This document shows positions 47,080-56,934 of a stretch of 64,000 nt of DNA, piece by piece. Below the pieces are notes generated by a model that saw only the letters and a program-made list of their open reading frames with translations, had not been told where the DNA came from and searched no databases. Source of the DNA: Chryseobacterium sp. JV274 (GTDB lineage: Bacteria > Bacteroidota > Bacteroidia > Flavobacteriales > Weeksellaceae); NCBI RefSeq assembly GCF_903969135.1, contig NZ_LR824569.1:3865001-3929000 (forward strand). Direction: 5' to 3'. The translations under genes and the position numbers were made by a program. Each line of letters opens with the position of its first letter. Position 1 is the stretch's first letter.

Positions 47080-47733
47080 ATGAAAAAAGTAGCAGTAATC
47101 GGTGCAACAGGATTTGTAGGTGCACACGTAGTAGCAGAATTAGCAGACAGAGGATATGCTGTAGAAGCATTGGTAAGAGATGCATCTAAGGTAAAATCAC
47201 AGGCAAATGTAACAGCAAAAAGCGTTGATGTAAACAATGTAGATGACTTGGCTGAAGCACTAAAAGGAAGCGACGCTGTCATCAGTACTTTCAACGCAGG
47301 ATGGACGAATCCTAATCTTTATAACGATTTTTTGAATGGTTCTGAGAATATTCAAAAAGCAGTAGAACAGTCCGGGGTAAAAAGACTTATCGTAGTAGGG
47401 GGAGCAGGTAGCCTTTATACTCCGGATAATATACAAATCGTAGACACACCTGATTTTCCGGATGCTTACAAGCCAGGTGCTACAGCAGCAAGAGATTATC
47501 TGAACAAAATCAAAGAAAACAACACGCTGGATTGGACATTCTTCAGCCCTGCAGTAGAAATGAACCCGGCAAATGTAGGAGAAAGAACAGGAAAATACAG
47601 AACATCATTAGAAACTCCGGTATTTGATGAAAACGGAAGAAGCCGTCTGTCTGTAGAAGATGTAGCCGTAGTTTTGGTAGATGAACTGGAACAGAACAAC
47701 CATATCAGAGAACGTTTTACAGCTGCATATTAA
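47080..47733 (+). CDS. NAD(P)H-binding (NmrA-like) reductase
   Basis: A 217-aa Rossmann protein. The nucleotide motif is VIGATGFVGAHVVAELADRG at residues 5-24, then RLIVVGGAGSLY and an FFSPAVEMNP. It resembles the atypical SDR family of flavin reductases and quinone reductase-like sensors. It is probably controlled by the Rrf2 regulator upstream and co-expressed with the MBL-fold protein 17 nt downstream. Confidence 0.87.
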   Translation: MKKVAVIGATGFVGAHVVAELADRGYAVEALVRDASKVKSQANVTAKSVDVNNVDDLAEALKGSDAVISTFNAGWTNPNLYNDFLNGSENIQKAVEQSGVKRLIVVGGAGSLYTPDNIQIVDTPDFPDAYKPGATAARDYLNKIKENNTLDWTFFSPAVEMNPANVGERTGKYRTSLETPVFDENGRSRLSVEDVAVVLVDELEQNNHIRERFTAAY

Positions 47734-47750
47734 TACATAAAAGAACAGAA

Positions 47751-48923
47751 ATGATACAAAAGAAATTATTGTCGATATTAACGCTATTGGGATTTATCAG
47801 CATATTTGCCGGAAACCTTAAAGTAAAAGTGTATAATCCGGGAACCAAAGCTATTTTCCCGATTACTTCCACCATTATTTATGGAGATAAAGATGCCATA
47901 CTTGTTGATGCTCAATTTCAGAAGCAATATGCAGAGCAGCTTGTGAAAGAAATAAAAGCAACAGGAAAGAACCTGAAAACAGTTTTTATCTCTCACAGCG
48001 ACCCTGATTTTTATTTCGGGTTGGATGTCATCAAAAAAGCTTTTCCTAATGCAAAGATTATCTCAACAGCTCAGACAGCCTATTTGATATCAGCTTCAAA
48101 AGATGATAAAATGGGAGTATGGAAACCACAGTTGAAAGCAGATGCTCCATCAGAAATTATTGTTCCTGAAGCAGCTGTTTCAATTCCTGATCTTGAAGGA
48201 AACAAAATTGAAATCAGACAAAACCCGGAAGATCCGGCACATAGTTTTCTTTGGATTCCTTCCATCAAAACCATTGCGGGTGGTATTTCGGTTTCCATAG
48301 GCTCACACCTTTGGATGGCAGATACACAAAATGTGAAAGCAATTGATCAATGGATAGGACAGATTGATGCAATGAAAGCATTGAAGCCGGAGCAGGTTGT
48401 TCCTTCTCATTTTGCAGAACTTTCTACCACTCCAAAATCTCTTGATTTTGTGAAAAGCTATTTGGAAAACTATAAACAAGCAGTCACTGAAAACAAAACA
48501 TCTTCTGCTGTTGTAGATTTTATGGTTAAAAAATATCCTGATCTTCATGGAAAAGATGAGCTGGGAATGGGAGCAAAAGTTTTTTTTGGCGAAATGGCTT
48601 GGGATCTGAAATTACCTTATCCGGCAATCAGGAATAAAGTGGAAGTTGATTTTGGAGCGGTGAAATTCCTTCTTGATTTTAAAGATAACAAAACAATGAC
48701 GTTTACAGGAACAGCCGGAAGTTCAAAAAACAGTACAGATACTGTAGAATATACGGCTGTAGAAGTAGCGAAGAATGTTTTTATGGTGTATTGGTATGAG
48801 CCACATCTTGGCTTCAACGTAACCCATATTCAGGATTATAATCAAAATATAGTGTATTCAAATATTGCAGGTCCTGATGGTACATTTACCCATCCGAAAG
48901 GAACGCTTAAGATTTTGAAGTAA
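47751..48923 (+). CDS. Secreted MBL-fold hydrolase with MoaF-like C terminus
   Basis: A 390-aa protein with a signal peptide (LLSILTLLGFISIFAG). The MBL domain has ISHSDPDFYFGLDVI in place of HxHxDH: the second and third His are Asp and Phe, so the metal site is altered. After residue 290 a MoaF-like domain follows (VDFGAVKFLLDF, VFMVYWYEPHLGFNV). The altered motif occurs in this MBL-MoaF group. It is operonic with the NmrA-like gene. Confidence 0.8.
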   Translation: MIQKKLLSILTLLGFISIFAGNLKVKVYNPGTKAIFPITSTIIYGDKDAILVDAQFQKQYAEQLVKEIKATGKNLKTVFISHSDPDFYFGLDVIKKAFPNAKIISTAQTAYLISASKDDKMGVWKPQLKADAPSEIIVPEAAVSIPDLEGNKIEIRQNPEDPAHSFLWIPSIKTIAGGISVSIGSHLWMADTQNVKAIDQWIGQIDAMKALKPEQVVPSHFAELSTTPKSLDFVKSYLENYKQAVTENKTSSAVVDFMVKKYPDLHGKDELGMGAKVFFGEMAWDLKLPYPAIRNKVEVDFGAVKFLLDFKDNKTMTFTGTAGSSKNSTDTVEYTAVEVAKNVFMVYWYEPHLGFNVTHIQDYNQNIVYSNIAGPDGTFTHPKGTLKILK

Positions 48924-49045
48924 TGATAAGAATCAAAAGTACATGTAAATTTTACATGTACTTTTTGTTATATTTGATTAGCAGAAAACCTTCTTTAAAA
49001 AGAGAAGAGAATCTGTAATTTATTTTTAAAATCAAATAATAACCA

Positions 49046-49726
49046 ATGAAATTAATTAAAATTCTGCCTTTTCTGTTATTGCTGTTTTTATTCAACTGTG
49101 GTAAACTGGCGACAACCTCCGAAGATAAAAAATCTGTTAATGAAGTTCTTAAGTTTTACGGAGGCTATGTTGAAACGATGAAAGGAGTACAAACACTGAA
49201 TGGAAAATCCGGTGATTTTTTTGAAGTGGAGATTAAAGACAGTAAACTGATCAATAGCCAGCCTCAAAGAGCTGTATCCAATGCTGCCAATATTGCATTT
49301 ATAGTTTTTCAGAATCAAAAGCCTGGAGAATATGATGTCATCAAAACAAAATTACTTTTATCAGACGGAGCCAGTTTTACAAAATCATTCACTCGAAAAG
49401 AACTGCAGGAAGTAAAAGATATATACCCGGAAATTGATAAGATCAATTCATTTTTGATTAATAAAGATGATAAAGGAATTCTTGAAATGTTTGAGCCAAA
49501 ATTTAAGCCTAAAAAAGAAGTAGTCAAAGAAACAATTTCAAGAATGGATTCTGAATTAGGCCCAATTACAGAAATACAGTTTCAGGGATTTGAATTTCTG
49601 GATAATCCCAATCTGGGACAGATGATCTTAATAAGAGAAGTAAGCAAAAGAGATAAGGTTTTCCCGTTTATCAATGTAGCATTTGACAGAAAGACTAAAA
49701 AAATGCTGAACATTGAATTTCCATAA
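49046..49726 (+). CDS. Lipoprotein of unknown function, 226 aa
   Basis: The signal peptide MKLIKILPFLLLLFLFNC gives a lipidated Cys at residue 18. The mature part is mixed alpha/beta without recognised family features. Between this gene and the MBL gene is a hairpin AAAGTACATGTAAATTTTACATGTACTTTT (48938-48967), a terminator for the upstream unit. Confidence 0.72.
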   Translation: MKLIKILPFLLLLFLFNCGKLATTSEDKKSVNEVLKFYGGYVETMKGVQTLNGKSGDFFEVEIKDSKLINSQPQRAVSNAANIAFIVFQNQKPGEYDVIKTKLLLSDGASFTKSFTRKELQEVKDIYPEIDKINSFLINKDDKGILEMFEPKFKPKKEVVKETISRMDSELGPITEIQFQGFEFLDNPNLGQMILIREVSKRDKVFPFINVAFDRKTKKMLNIEFP

Positions 49727-49774
49727 AGAATAAAATACGCATAACGTATCCGGAACCTGGGTAATATCAAAATA

Positions 49775-49808
49775 AAAAAGGCTGTTCATACTGAGCAGCC
49801 TTTCTTTT
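49775..49808. terminator. Bidirectional terminator
   Basis: AAAGGCTGTTCA pairs with TGAGCAGCCTTT (one mismatch), flanked by A- and T-runs, between convergent genes. Confidence 0.8.
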
Positions 49809-50833
49809 TATAGATTCATAAACAATTTCGGATTAATCGGAGTATTGTTTTTGTGGACTTCATAATGAAGATGAGGACCTGTAGAACGTCCTGAATTTCC
49901 GGATTTAGCAATTACCTGACCTACCTTTACTTTATCATTTACTTTAGATACAAGCTGTGATAAGTGTCCGTAGAGTGTAGCCAATCCATTTCCGTGAGAA
50001 ACAATCACACAGTTTCCATAGCCCCCTCTCTGTCCGGAAAAAATAATTGTTCCAGCAGCGGCAGCTCTTACATCAGAACCATAGGCAACGGCAATGTCCA
50101 GTCCTTTGTGGAACTGCATCTGGTCAGCTTCTGCAGGCGGGTTGTTTTTTTCAGCAGCAGTTTTAGTTGTTGTAGTTCCTGCCACAGCTTTTGTTGTAGA
50201 AGGAGCTGATGCTGACGCTACAGGAGCTGCTTTTGGAGTAACCATTACTTTTACTTCCCTTTTATTTCCATAGCTGTCTGTAAGTTCTATAATTTTCTCA
50301 ACAGGTTCAGCTTTTACTTCAGGCTTTGGAGCTGCAGCTACTGCCGGTTTTGCTTCCGTTGCAACACTTGTTTTTACCGACGCAAAAACAGTTTTGAATG
50401 GAATCGGATTTTTTCTCACTCCAAAATTAGAGGAAATATACCCGTCTGTAGGCATACCCAACGGAACCTGCATCAGCTTTTTCTGAAGATCCATCAGATA
50501 TTGGCTGTATCGGTTTGCCTGTTTGGAAAGATAAATAGAATTTGAAATACTGTCCTGGTTGAGCATCATCAGTTTTTCGTTGGTAATGTCTTTGGACTTC
50601 AGGAAAGAGTTGAGTTGAGCCACTGTCTGATCTACGAGCGTAAGATCAGTTTTCATTTTTAGATAATCTACACTGTCTTTTTCAGTGTTTATTTTTACAA
50701 GATTGACTTCGTAGGTTTTGTCGTCTCTTTCAGAAAAGAGCTTCGCAATGAAGACACCTTGTGCAAAAACTACTAGTAAAAGTCCTCCCAGGAGAATGTT
50801 TACGTTCTTCTTGCTGCTTAGAAATTTTTTCAT
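49808..50833 (-). CDS. M23 family metallopeptidase
   Basis: About 341 aa. A membrane anchor (VNILLGGLLLVVFAQGVF) follows a short cytoplasmic tail; then a coiled-coil and a proline/alanine/threonine-rich linker. The LytM-type domain has FHKGLDIAVAYGSDV (HxxxxD) and HLHYEVHKN (HxH), the zinc ligands, near the C terminus. It likely cuts peptidoglycan cross-links or activates amidases. The start MKKFLSSKK was chosen over one 14 codons upstream. Confidence 0.9.
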   Translation of the reverse strand: MKKFLSSKKNVNILLGGLLLVVFAQGVFIAKLFSERDDKTYEVNLVKINTEKDSVDYLKMKTDLTLVDQTVAQLNSFLKSKDITNEKLMMLNQDSISNSIYLSKQANRYSQYLMDLQKKLMQVPLGMPTDGYISSNFGVRKNPIPFKTVFASVKTSVATEAKPAVAAAPKPEVKAEPVEKIIELTDSYGNKREVKVMVTPKAAPVASASAPSTTKAVAGTTTTKTAAEKNNPPAEADQMQFHKGLDIAVAYGSDVRAAAAGTIIFSGQRGGYGNCVIVSHGNGLATLYGHLSQLVSKVNDKVKVGQVIAKSGNSGRSTGPHLHYEVHKNNTPINPKLFMNL

Positions 50834-51058
50834 ATTTCTTCTCTTAATAAATTTAAAACGGTTTTGAAGCTGCAAATTTAATTAAAAATAAGCTTTGTGG
50901 GTTATTTTTAATTAAAATTCAGTTTTTTCTGTATTTAACGGTTAATTAGCTGTTTAATTGTGTTGAAGTGTTAATTTTTTCAGAAAATGGCGTTTATCAT
51001 AGTTTCAAAGCCTTTGTTACGTCTTTGTTTTAATATCTTTGCAGTTCACATTCCAATT

Positions 51059-52099
51059 ATGGCTAAAAAGAAAATTATTTCAGAATCTTCGAATCCAAAA
51101 AAGAATAAAAAGGATATTTCTGTAGGAGTTGTAGGGAGCGGAAGTTTTGCAACCGCTATCGTAAAAATGCTTGTTGAAAACTGTAAGGTTGTACACTGGT
51201 GTGTAAGAAGTGAATTTGTAAAAGGAGCCATTGAGCTCCGCGGACATAACCCGACTTATCTTACAGCTGCCCACTTTAATCTGAAAAGCTTAAAATTAAC
51301 AACAGATATCAATGAACTGGTTTCTGCCTGTGACGTTATTGTGCTGGCAACTCCGTCCATCTACCTGTCTGATACACTGGACAAGATGACCTGTGATTAT
51401 TCAGATAAGATCTTTATCTCTGCAATTAAAGGGATTATTCCTAAAGTAAATGATGTGGTAGCGCATTATCTGCGTGATGAATTTAAAATCGGGTTCAGAA
51501 ATCAGGCGGTTATTGCAGGGCCTTGTCATGCAGAAGAGGTAGCGATGGAAAGACTTTCTTATCTTACCATTGCGACAGTAGAAGATGAAACGGCTGAAAA
51601 ACTTGAAGGTATTTTCAGTTCAGATTTTATCAAAGTACAAACAAGTAAAGATATTTTAGGAAATGAATACAGTGCGATTCTTAAAAATATTTTTGCAATC
51701 GGAGCAGGAATCGCAAGTGGTTTAGGATATGGAGATAACTTCACGGCTGTTTTTGTTTCAAATGCAATCCGTGAAATGGAAACATTCCTGGAAGCCATCT
51801 ATGAAGCACCAAGAGATGTGAATGAAAGTGCTTATCTGGGTGACCTTCTGGTGACTGCTTATTCACTTTTCTCAAGAAACAGAAACCTGGGGAATCTTAT
51901 CGGAAAAGGATATACCGTGAGATCTGCCATTCAGTCTATGAATATGGTGGCGGAAGGATACTATGCAGCAGATTCTATTTATAAAACAGCAAAACAGAAA
52001 AATCTTAAACTTCCAATTATAGATACTGTTTACGCTATTCTTTATGAAGGTAAAAATGCTGAAAAACAGTTTAAAAAACTGACTGCAAAATTGAATTAA
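51059..52099 (+). CDS. gpsA: NAD(P)-dependent glycerol-3-phosphate dehydrogenase
   Basis: A 346-aa enzyme: VGVVGSGSFATAIVKML (NAD-binding), VILATPS region, ISAIKGI, VIAGPCHAEEV and the catalytic KNIFAIGAGIASGLGYGDN. It makes sn-glycerol-3-phosphate for phospholipids. The start MAKKK was chosen because a perfect -7 element TATCTTTG (51034-51041) lies 18 nt before it; the longer frame from 50987 would begin upstream of this promoter. Confidence 0.9.
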   Translation: MAKKKIISESSNPKKNKKDISVGVVGSGSFATAIVKMLVENCKVVHWCVRSEFVKGAIELRGHNPTYLTAAHFNLKSLKLTTDINELVSACDVIVLATPSIYLSDTLDKMTCDYSDKIFISAIKGIIPKVNDVVAHYLRDEFKIGFRNQAVIAGPCHAEEVAMERLSYLTIATVEDETAEKLEGIFSSDFIKVQTSKDILGNEYSAILKNIFAIGAGIASGLGYGDNFTAVFVSNAIREMETFLEAIYEAPRDVNESAYLGDLLVTAYSLFSRNRNLGNLIGKGYTVRSAIQSMNMVAEGYYAADSIYKTAKQKNLKLPIIDTVYAILYEGKNAEKQFKKLTAKLN

Positions 52100-52138
52100 A
52101 ATAACAAGGCTTTATTGCTAAAACCTTGTTTGTAACAT

Positions 52139-52192
52139 AAAATGAACAAAAAAACTTAAGTATTTCAATGCTTAAGTTTTTTTGTTCATTTT
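52139..52192 (+). terminator. Long inverted repeat terminator after gpsA
   Basis: AAAATGAACAAAAAAACTT and its inverted copy form a 22-bp stem. A smaller hairpin AACAAGG/CCTTGTT lies just before at 52103-52130. Confidence 0.75.
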
Positions 52193-52378
52193 GATGATCC
52201 AAGAGATTATAATGATCTGATATTATCAATCATTTCAATGATGTTTTATTGAAATTTTCCATAGCTTTTTGTTGCGTACTCAAGAAGTGTTTTTGCTGTA
52301 AAAAATAACGTGTTAAAATCGTTAAACGCGGTCCAGTTTTTAAAACTTTTCACGAAATTTGAAGTAAAATTTTAAATT

Positions 52379-53884
52379 ATGTCACAATCGCTTACAAGCA
52401 GAACACCGAAACCTAAATATGACGTTGTACTGATAGGCGGCGGAATCATGAGCGCCACTTTAGCAACGCTGCTTCATGAATTTGATCCAAATCTTGAAAT
52501 TGCAATCTTTGAAAGACTTGGAAGATTTGCCAAAGAAAGTACAGCAGCATGGAACAACGCCGGAACAGGGCACTCCGCATTTTGTGAGCTAAATTATACC
52601 CCGGAAAAACCAGACGGGTCTATTGATATCTCCAAAGCAGAGAGCATTGCAGAACAGTTTGAAATTTCAAAACAATTCTGGGCCTATCTGCTCACCAAAG
52701 GCTATATTCATGAGCCCAAAGAATTTATCAATTCCTGCCCGCATATGAGTCTGGTATTCGGAGAAAAAGATGCTGAATATCTTAAAAAACGCCACGATAA
52801 AATGGCCGAATCTGTTCTTTTCTCAGGAATGGAATTTTCTAAAGATCATGAGAAACTGAGAGAGTGGATTCCTTTGGTAATGAGCAAAAGAAATCAGTCT
52901 GAAGTAATGGCTGCAACGAAGATGGATATGGGGACGGATGTGAACTTCGGAACACTGACAAGAAAAATGGGAAGACATCTTCTGGAAGATTCCAATGTTG
53001 AGGTTTTCTTATACCACGAAGTGAAAGATATTGATGCAAGAGAAGACGGAAAGTGGGAAATGAAGGTGAAAGACAGAATCAACAGCCACAAACAGGAAGT
53101 GGTGGCAGACTTTGTTTTCATTGGTGCCGGAGGGTATGCACTTCCGTTATTAGACAGTTCAGATATTAAAGAAAGTGAAGGTTACGGAGGTTTCCCGGTT
53201 TCCGGACAGTGGTTGGTAAGCCATAACCAGGAATTGGTGGAAAAGCACCAGGCTAAAGTATATACTCAGGCTACAGTAGATGCTCCTCCAATGTCTGTTC
53301 CACACCTTGATCTTAGAATTATTGATGGTAAGAAAGCTCTTCTTTTCGGACCTTTTGCAGGGTTCTCCACCAAATTCCTGAGAGAAGGAAGCTATCTTGA
53401 CCTTCCTGAAAGTGTAAACACCAAAAATCTGAAATCCCTTTTTGGAGCATGGTGGCATAATATTCCTCTGACGAAATACCTGATCCAGCAAGTTGCAATG
53501 ACGAAATCTCAAAGAATGCAGCATTTAAGAGAATTCGTTAAGGATGCCAAAGAAGATGACTGGGAATTGAAAGTAGCAGGTCAGAGAGTTCAGGTCATCA
53601 AAAAAGATGAAAAAGAAGGGGGGAAACTGGAATTCGGAACTGAAGTAGTTGTGAATAAGAGCGGGACCATTGCTTCTCTGCTGGGAGCTTCACCAGGTGC
53701 GTCTACAGCAGTATATGCCATGTTGAATGTACTGGAAAAATGTTTCCCGGAAAAATTACATGGCGAATGGAAAGGAAAACTGCTTGAAATGGTTCCTTCT
53801 TATGGACAAAAACTGGCTGAAAATCCTGACCTGACCAATGAGGTGAGAAATTATACAAAAGAAAAATTAGAATTAGAATATTAA
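52379..53884 (+). CDS. mqo: Malate:quinone oxidoreductase
   Basis: A 501-aa FAD enzyme of the citric acid cycle at the inner membrane. VVLIGGGIMSATLATLL is the FAD motif, then WNNAGTGHSAFCELNYTP, the Mqo signature, GAGGYALPLLDSS and a C-terminal LLGASPGASTAVYAML. The length is standard. It is alone, with its own upstream gap of 280 nt; its stop is followed by the hairpin 53891-53931. Confidence 0.95.
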   Translation: MSQSLTSRTPKPKYDVVLIGGGIMSATLATLLHEFDPNLEIAIFERLGRFAKESTAAWNNAGTGHSAFCELNYTPEKPDGSIDISKAESIAEQFEISKQFWAYLLTKGYIHEPKEFINSCPHMSLVFGEKDAEYLKKRHDKMAESVLFSGMEFSKDHEKLREWIPLVMSKRNQSEVMAATKMDMGTDVNFGTLTRKMGRHLLEDSNVEVFLYHEVKDIDAREDGKWEMKVKDRINSHKQEVVADFVFIGAGGYALPLLDSSDIKESEGYGGFPVSGQWLVSHNQELVEKHQAKVYTQATVDAPPMSVPHLDLRIIDGKKALLFGPFAGFSTKFLREGSYLDLPESVNTKNLKSLFGAWWHNIPLTKYLIQQVAMTKSQRMQHLREFVKDAKEDDWELKVAGQRVQVIKKDEKEGGKLEFGTEVVVNKSGTIASLLGASPGASTAVYAMLNVLEKCFPEKLHGEWKGKLLEMVPSYGQKLAENPDLTNEVRNYTKEKLELEY

Positions 53885-53890
53885 CATCAG

Positions 53891-53931
53891 TAATGAACAA
53901 TGGGAGTAGACACTGCTACCCATTGTTCATC
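53891..53931 (+). terminator. Terminator-like hairpin after mqo
   Basis: TGAACAATGGG pairs with CCCATTGTTCA around a small inner stem; AT-rich sequence follows rather than a clean T-run. Confidence 0.5.
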
Positions 53932-53949
53932 ACTCATTATTTATAAAAG

Positions 53950-54348
53950 GTGGAAGAAGTAATTGTAAAACCTGTTATTGCAAAGGAAATCCTGGAATCT
54001 CTTAAGGCAAAAACGGAAGAGGAAAAACAGGTGATCGTACATTGTTGTTTTCCGGCGTCACCGTTTTTAGGAAACCTGATCAGAATCTGGCACTCGACCT
54101 ATCTTTTTGACAACCAGTCTGAGCATAGAAGCAAATTGATTCATGCGGAAAATATTTCAATTTCTCCCTATTGGACAGCGGTTCCTTTTATGAAAGATTT
54201 TTGGTTTACGTTGATCTTTTCCGGGCTTCCGAAAGATTGTAAAAGTTTTGATTTAAAAGAAGTAATTCCTGAAGAAGGCGGCTTTTTTGTAGAATCAATC
54301 AAAAGAAATTCTTCCGATGTGTATCGGGTAAAAATCTCAGAATCCTAA
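53950..54348 (+). CDS. Unknown protein of 132 aa (GTG start)
   Basis: A small soluble protein, EEVIVKPVIAKEIL at the start. It contains HCCFPASPFLGNLIRIWHSTYL and WTAVPFMKDFWFTLIFSG, rich in aromatic residues. I do not recognise it. It is 5 nt before the nucleotidyltransferase gene, so co-transcribed. Confidence 0.6.
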   Translation: MEEVIVKPVIAKEILESLKAKTEEEKQVIVHCCFPASPFLGNLIRIWHSTYLFDNQSEHRSKLIHAENISISPYWTAVPFMKDFWFTLIFSGLPKDCKSFDLKEVIPEEGGFFVESIKRNSSDVYRVKISES

Positions 54349-54353
54349 TAAAG

Positions 54354-55220
54354 ATGAAAATAAGGGAAGAAAAACTGAAACAGATTATTCATTGGGCTGA
54401 AAACAATCCCGATATCCGTGCTGTTCTTCTGACCAGTTCATTGGTAAACCCTTATGCTCCCGTAGATGATTTAAGTGATCTGGATGTAGAACTTGTTTTT
54501 GAAAACAGGGCATCTTATGAATCAGGAAATGAATGGATCAGGCTTTTTGGTGAACCTATTTCTATGATTGAAGAAGCTGACAGTGTTTTTGAGGGAAAAC
54601 ATGCCATGAAAATGGTTTTGTATAAAGACCATGTGAAGGTTGATTTTAAGCTGTATCAGGTGTCAGAATTTAGTAAAGAAATCAATGAAGAAAATCTTCC
54701 CGAAGATTGGGATGTAGGGTATAAAGTTTTACTGGATAAAGATAATCTGACTAAAAACCTGAAACCTCCAACCTATCAGTCTGTCATGATCCATAAGCCT
54801 ACGGAAAAAGAATTTCAACAGCTGTTCAATGATTTTTGGTGGGATACAACGTATGTGGCAAAATGCCTTAAACGCGGTGATATTTTTTATGCCAAATTTA
54901 TGTCTGAAAATGTCCTGCGTACTGATTATCTTGTTCCTTTGATTGAATGGTATATTGCCGCGAATCATAACTGGAATAATATTACGACCAATAAGCATGG
55001 AAGACTTTTCAAACAATATTTATCCCCGGAATTATGGAATAAAGTGGAAGCTACATTCTCAGGAAATGATATTGAAGAAAACTGGAAAGCTTTGCTTGCC
55101 TGTGCCGATCTGGTACATGAACTGGGAACTTCTCTGGCAGGAAAACTTCATTTTATCTATCCGGTAAAACTGGAAGATGATATCCGCAATTATCTTACAG
55201 AAATACAATCAATGCCCTGA
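54354..55220 (+). CDS. ANT(6)-like aminoglycoside adenylyltransferase family protein
   Basis: A 288-aa nucleotidyltransferase. LLTSSLVNP and DDLSDLDVELVF give the fold's GS and DxD motifs, and KVDFKLYQ the third acid. WIRLFGEPISMIEE and the C-terminal helical domain (HELGTSLAGKLHFIYP) match the aminoglycoside 6-adenylyltransferase family. Chromosomal members in Flavobacteria may have little resistance activity; the real substrate is not shown. Confidence 0.85.
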   Translation: MKIREEKLKQIIHWAENNPDIRAVLLTSSLVNPYAPVDDLSDLDVELVFENRASYESGNEWIRLFGEPISMIEEADSVFEGKHAMKMVLYKDHVKVDFKLYQVSEFSKEINEENLPEDWDVGYKVLLDKDNLTKNLKPPTYQSVMIHKPTEKEFQQLFNDFWWDTTYVAKCLKRGDIFYAKFMSENVLRTDYLVPLIEWYIAANHNWNNITTNKHGRLFKQYLSPELWNKVEATFSGNDIEENWKALLACADLVHELGTSLAGKLHFIYPVKLEDDIRNYLTEIQSMP

Positions 55221-55222
55221 TT

Positions 55223-56803
55223 TCAGGCAAATTCATTTTGTTTGATGAGGTTTTCAATACAGTATTCTGCAATGGCAGTAATGGTTACAAACGGATTGAC
55301 ACCAATGGTTCCGGGAATTAGTGATCCATCCAGAACATACAGGTTTTCATGATTTTTTAATTTTCCAAATTCGTTGGTAGCTTCACCCAAAACACATCCT
55401 CCAAGCGGATGATAACAGATATCAGCTCCAAAACCATTATTGAAAAGCAGGTGGCTTCTCGTTCCGCCATTGGCTTTATTCATTTTCCGGATAAAATATT
55501 GGGCATTTTCTTTCATTTTGACGGTATTGCTTTCGTCCCAGTTCAAAGTCAGGGATTGGCTGGCTTTATTGTATGCAACTTCTCCTTTTTTATCGACTCT
55601 GTTGATCAGCAGATATAAAGCGGTAGCAACATCCATTCCCATCGGTAAGGGGGCAATTTCTGTGAAAAACGGATGTTCCGGATCTTCCCAGTTGTCAATT
55701 CCACCTACCGGAATAGTAGATTGCTTGGCTCCTGTACCGCCAGACAAAGGTTGTACCCAGTTTCTTCCGGTCATAAAATTCCCATTGTTTCCCCATTTTT
55801 TTCCGACCTTTTCATGGAGGGGGAAATTATTTTCTGCATGAGATTGTAACAGAAGCTGTAAAGTTCCCATTGTTCCTGCAGAAAGAATCAGCTTTTTACA
55901 GTGGAAAACTTTGTCAGCAGCCAGGATACCTGATGTATCAATCTGGCGGACATTTAATGTATAGCTTTTATCATCATTAAGTTGTATCGTTTGGACATGA
56001 TGAAGGTCGAGGATTTCCAAATTGCCGGTTTCCAGTGCTTTTCTGAGATAGGTTTTATCCAAACTGTTTTTCCCATAATTGTTGCCATAGATCACTTCGG
56101 TATTAAGAGCAGAACGGGGGACTTCATTCCGGAACTCTTTTTCCATATACTTAAAATCATACACATTCGGAACTCTCATGGTTTTAAAACCCGCTTTATG
56201 AGCCTCTTCTTCACCTACCCGTGTGAATTTATAATATGGGCAGTCTTTCAGAAACTGTTCATCAATCACATTTACTTTGAGTTCTTCCCGTACCAGAGGA
56301 AAATAATGATTGTAAAACCTTTCAGGATCAAGATCAGGAAAAACTTCTTTGAAATAACTTTCTTTGGGAGTAACAGCCATTCCGCCATTCACCAGAGAAC
56401 CTCCGCCAACGCCTCTTCCTACCCAGATATTGATATGTTCAAAATCCAGACGGTCCAATATCCCGGTAAAAGGAGTCAGAGAAAAAATATTCATGAAAGG
56501 GGCAATGCTTTTCTTTTTCAGCCAGGCTGAACTTTTCCCGGGTTTCAGCAGATTGGAAAACGGAATTCCTGCTTTCTCCCAGTTAAGACCCATTTCAAGC
56601 ATCACTACTTTTTTCCCGGCTTCACAAAGACGTAATGCAGATACAGCTCCTCCGTACCCGCTGCCAATGATCACAATAGGAACATCAGTATTTTCTTTTA
56701 TCTGGCTGTTTTTTCTTTCCGCAGCCCGGAACAATTCAGATTGAAGAAAATAGAAACCTGATATAGCCAATGCACTGGTCCTGATGAAATTTTTTCTGTC
56801 CAT
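55223..56803 (-). CDS. GMC-type oxidoreductase (cholesterol oxidase-like)
   Basis: A 526-aa flavoprotein. An N-terminal twin-arginine-like or signal segment (RKNFIRTSALAISGFYFLQ) precedes VVIIGSGYGGAVSALRLCEAG. VGRGVGGGSLVNGGM is the GMC signature and HPLGGCVLG with GVNPFVTITAIAEYC the C-terminal flavin and active-site region. It probably acts outside the cytoplasm, oxidising an alcohol or sterol-like substrate. It is convergent with the adenylyltransferase gene by 2 nt. Confidence 0.88.
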   Translation of the reverse strand: MDRKNFIRTSALAISGFYFLQSELFRAAERKNSQIKENTDVPIVIIGSGYGGAVSALRLCEAGKKVVMLEMGLNWEKAGIPFSNLLKPGKSSAWLKKKSIAPFMNIFSLTPFTGILDRLDFEHINIWVGRGVGGGSLVNGGMAVTPKESYFKEVFPDLDPERFYNHYFPLVREELKVNVIDEQFLKDCPYYKFTRVGEEEAHKAGFKTMRVPNVYDFKYMEKEFRNEVPRSALNTEVIYGNNYGKNSLDKTYLRKALETGNLEILDLHHVQTIQLNDDKSYTLNVRQIDTSGILAADKVFHCKKLILSAGTMGTLQLLLQSHAENNFPLHEKVGKKWGNNGNFMTGRNWVQPLSGGTGAKQSTIPVGGIDNWEDPEHPFFTEIAPLPMGMDVATALYLLINRVDKKGEVAYNKASQSLTLNWDESNTVKMKENAQYFIRKMNKANGGTRSHLLFNNGFGADICYHPLGGCVLGEATNEFGKLKNHENLYVLDGSLIPGTIGVNPFVTITAIAEYCIENLIKQNEFA

Positions 56804-56934
56804 GAGCTTTGCTTTCCAAAAAGTATGCTAGATCAGCTGGTGCTTATTTTATTTAAAACAGATTATGTTTTTTTATCAGAATTTTAACTTTTGTTGTTCC
56901 GAAAATTCATAGTTTTGGTTATAATTTTACATAC

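Noticed and set aside
50987..51058. 24-residue extension of gpsA
   Set aside because: A perfect -7 element at 51034-51041 places the transcription start downstream of that region.
53950..55220. Active aminoglycoside resistance gene
   Set aside because: The motifs fit the ANT(6) family, but resistance cannot be claimed from sequence; only the family was reported.
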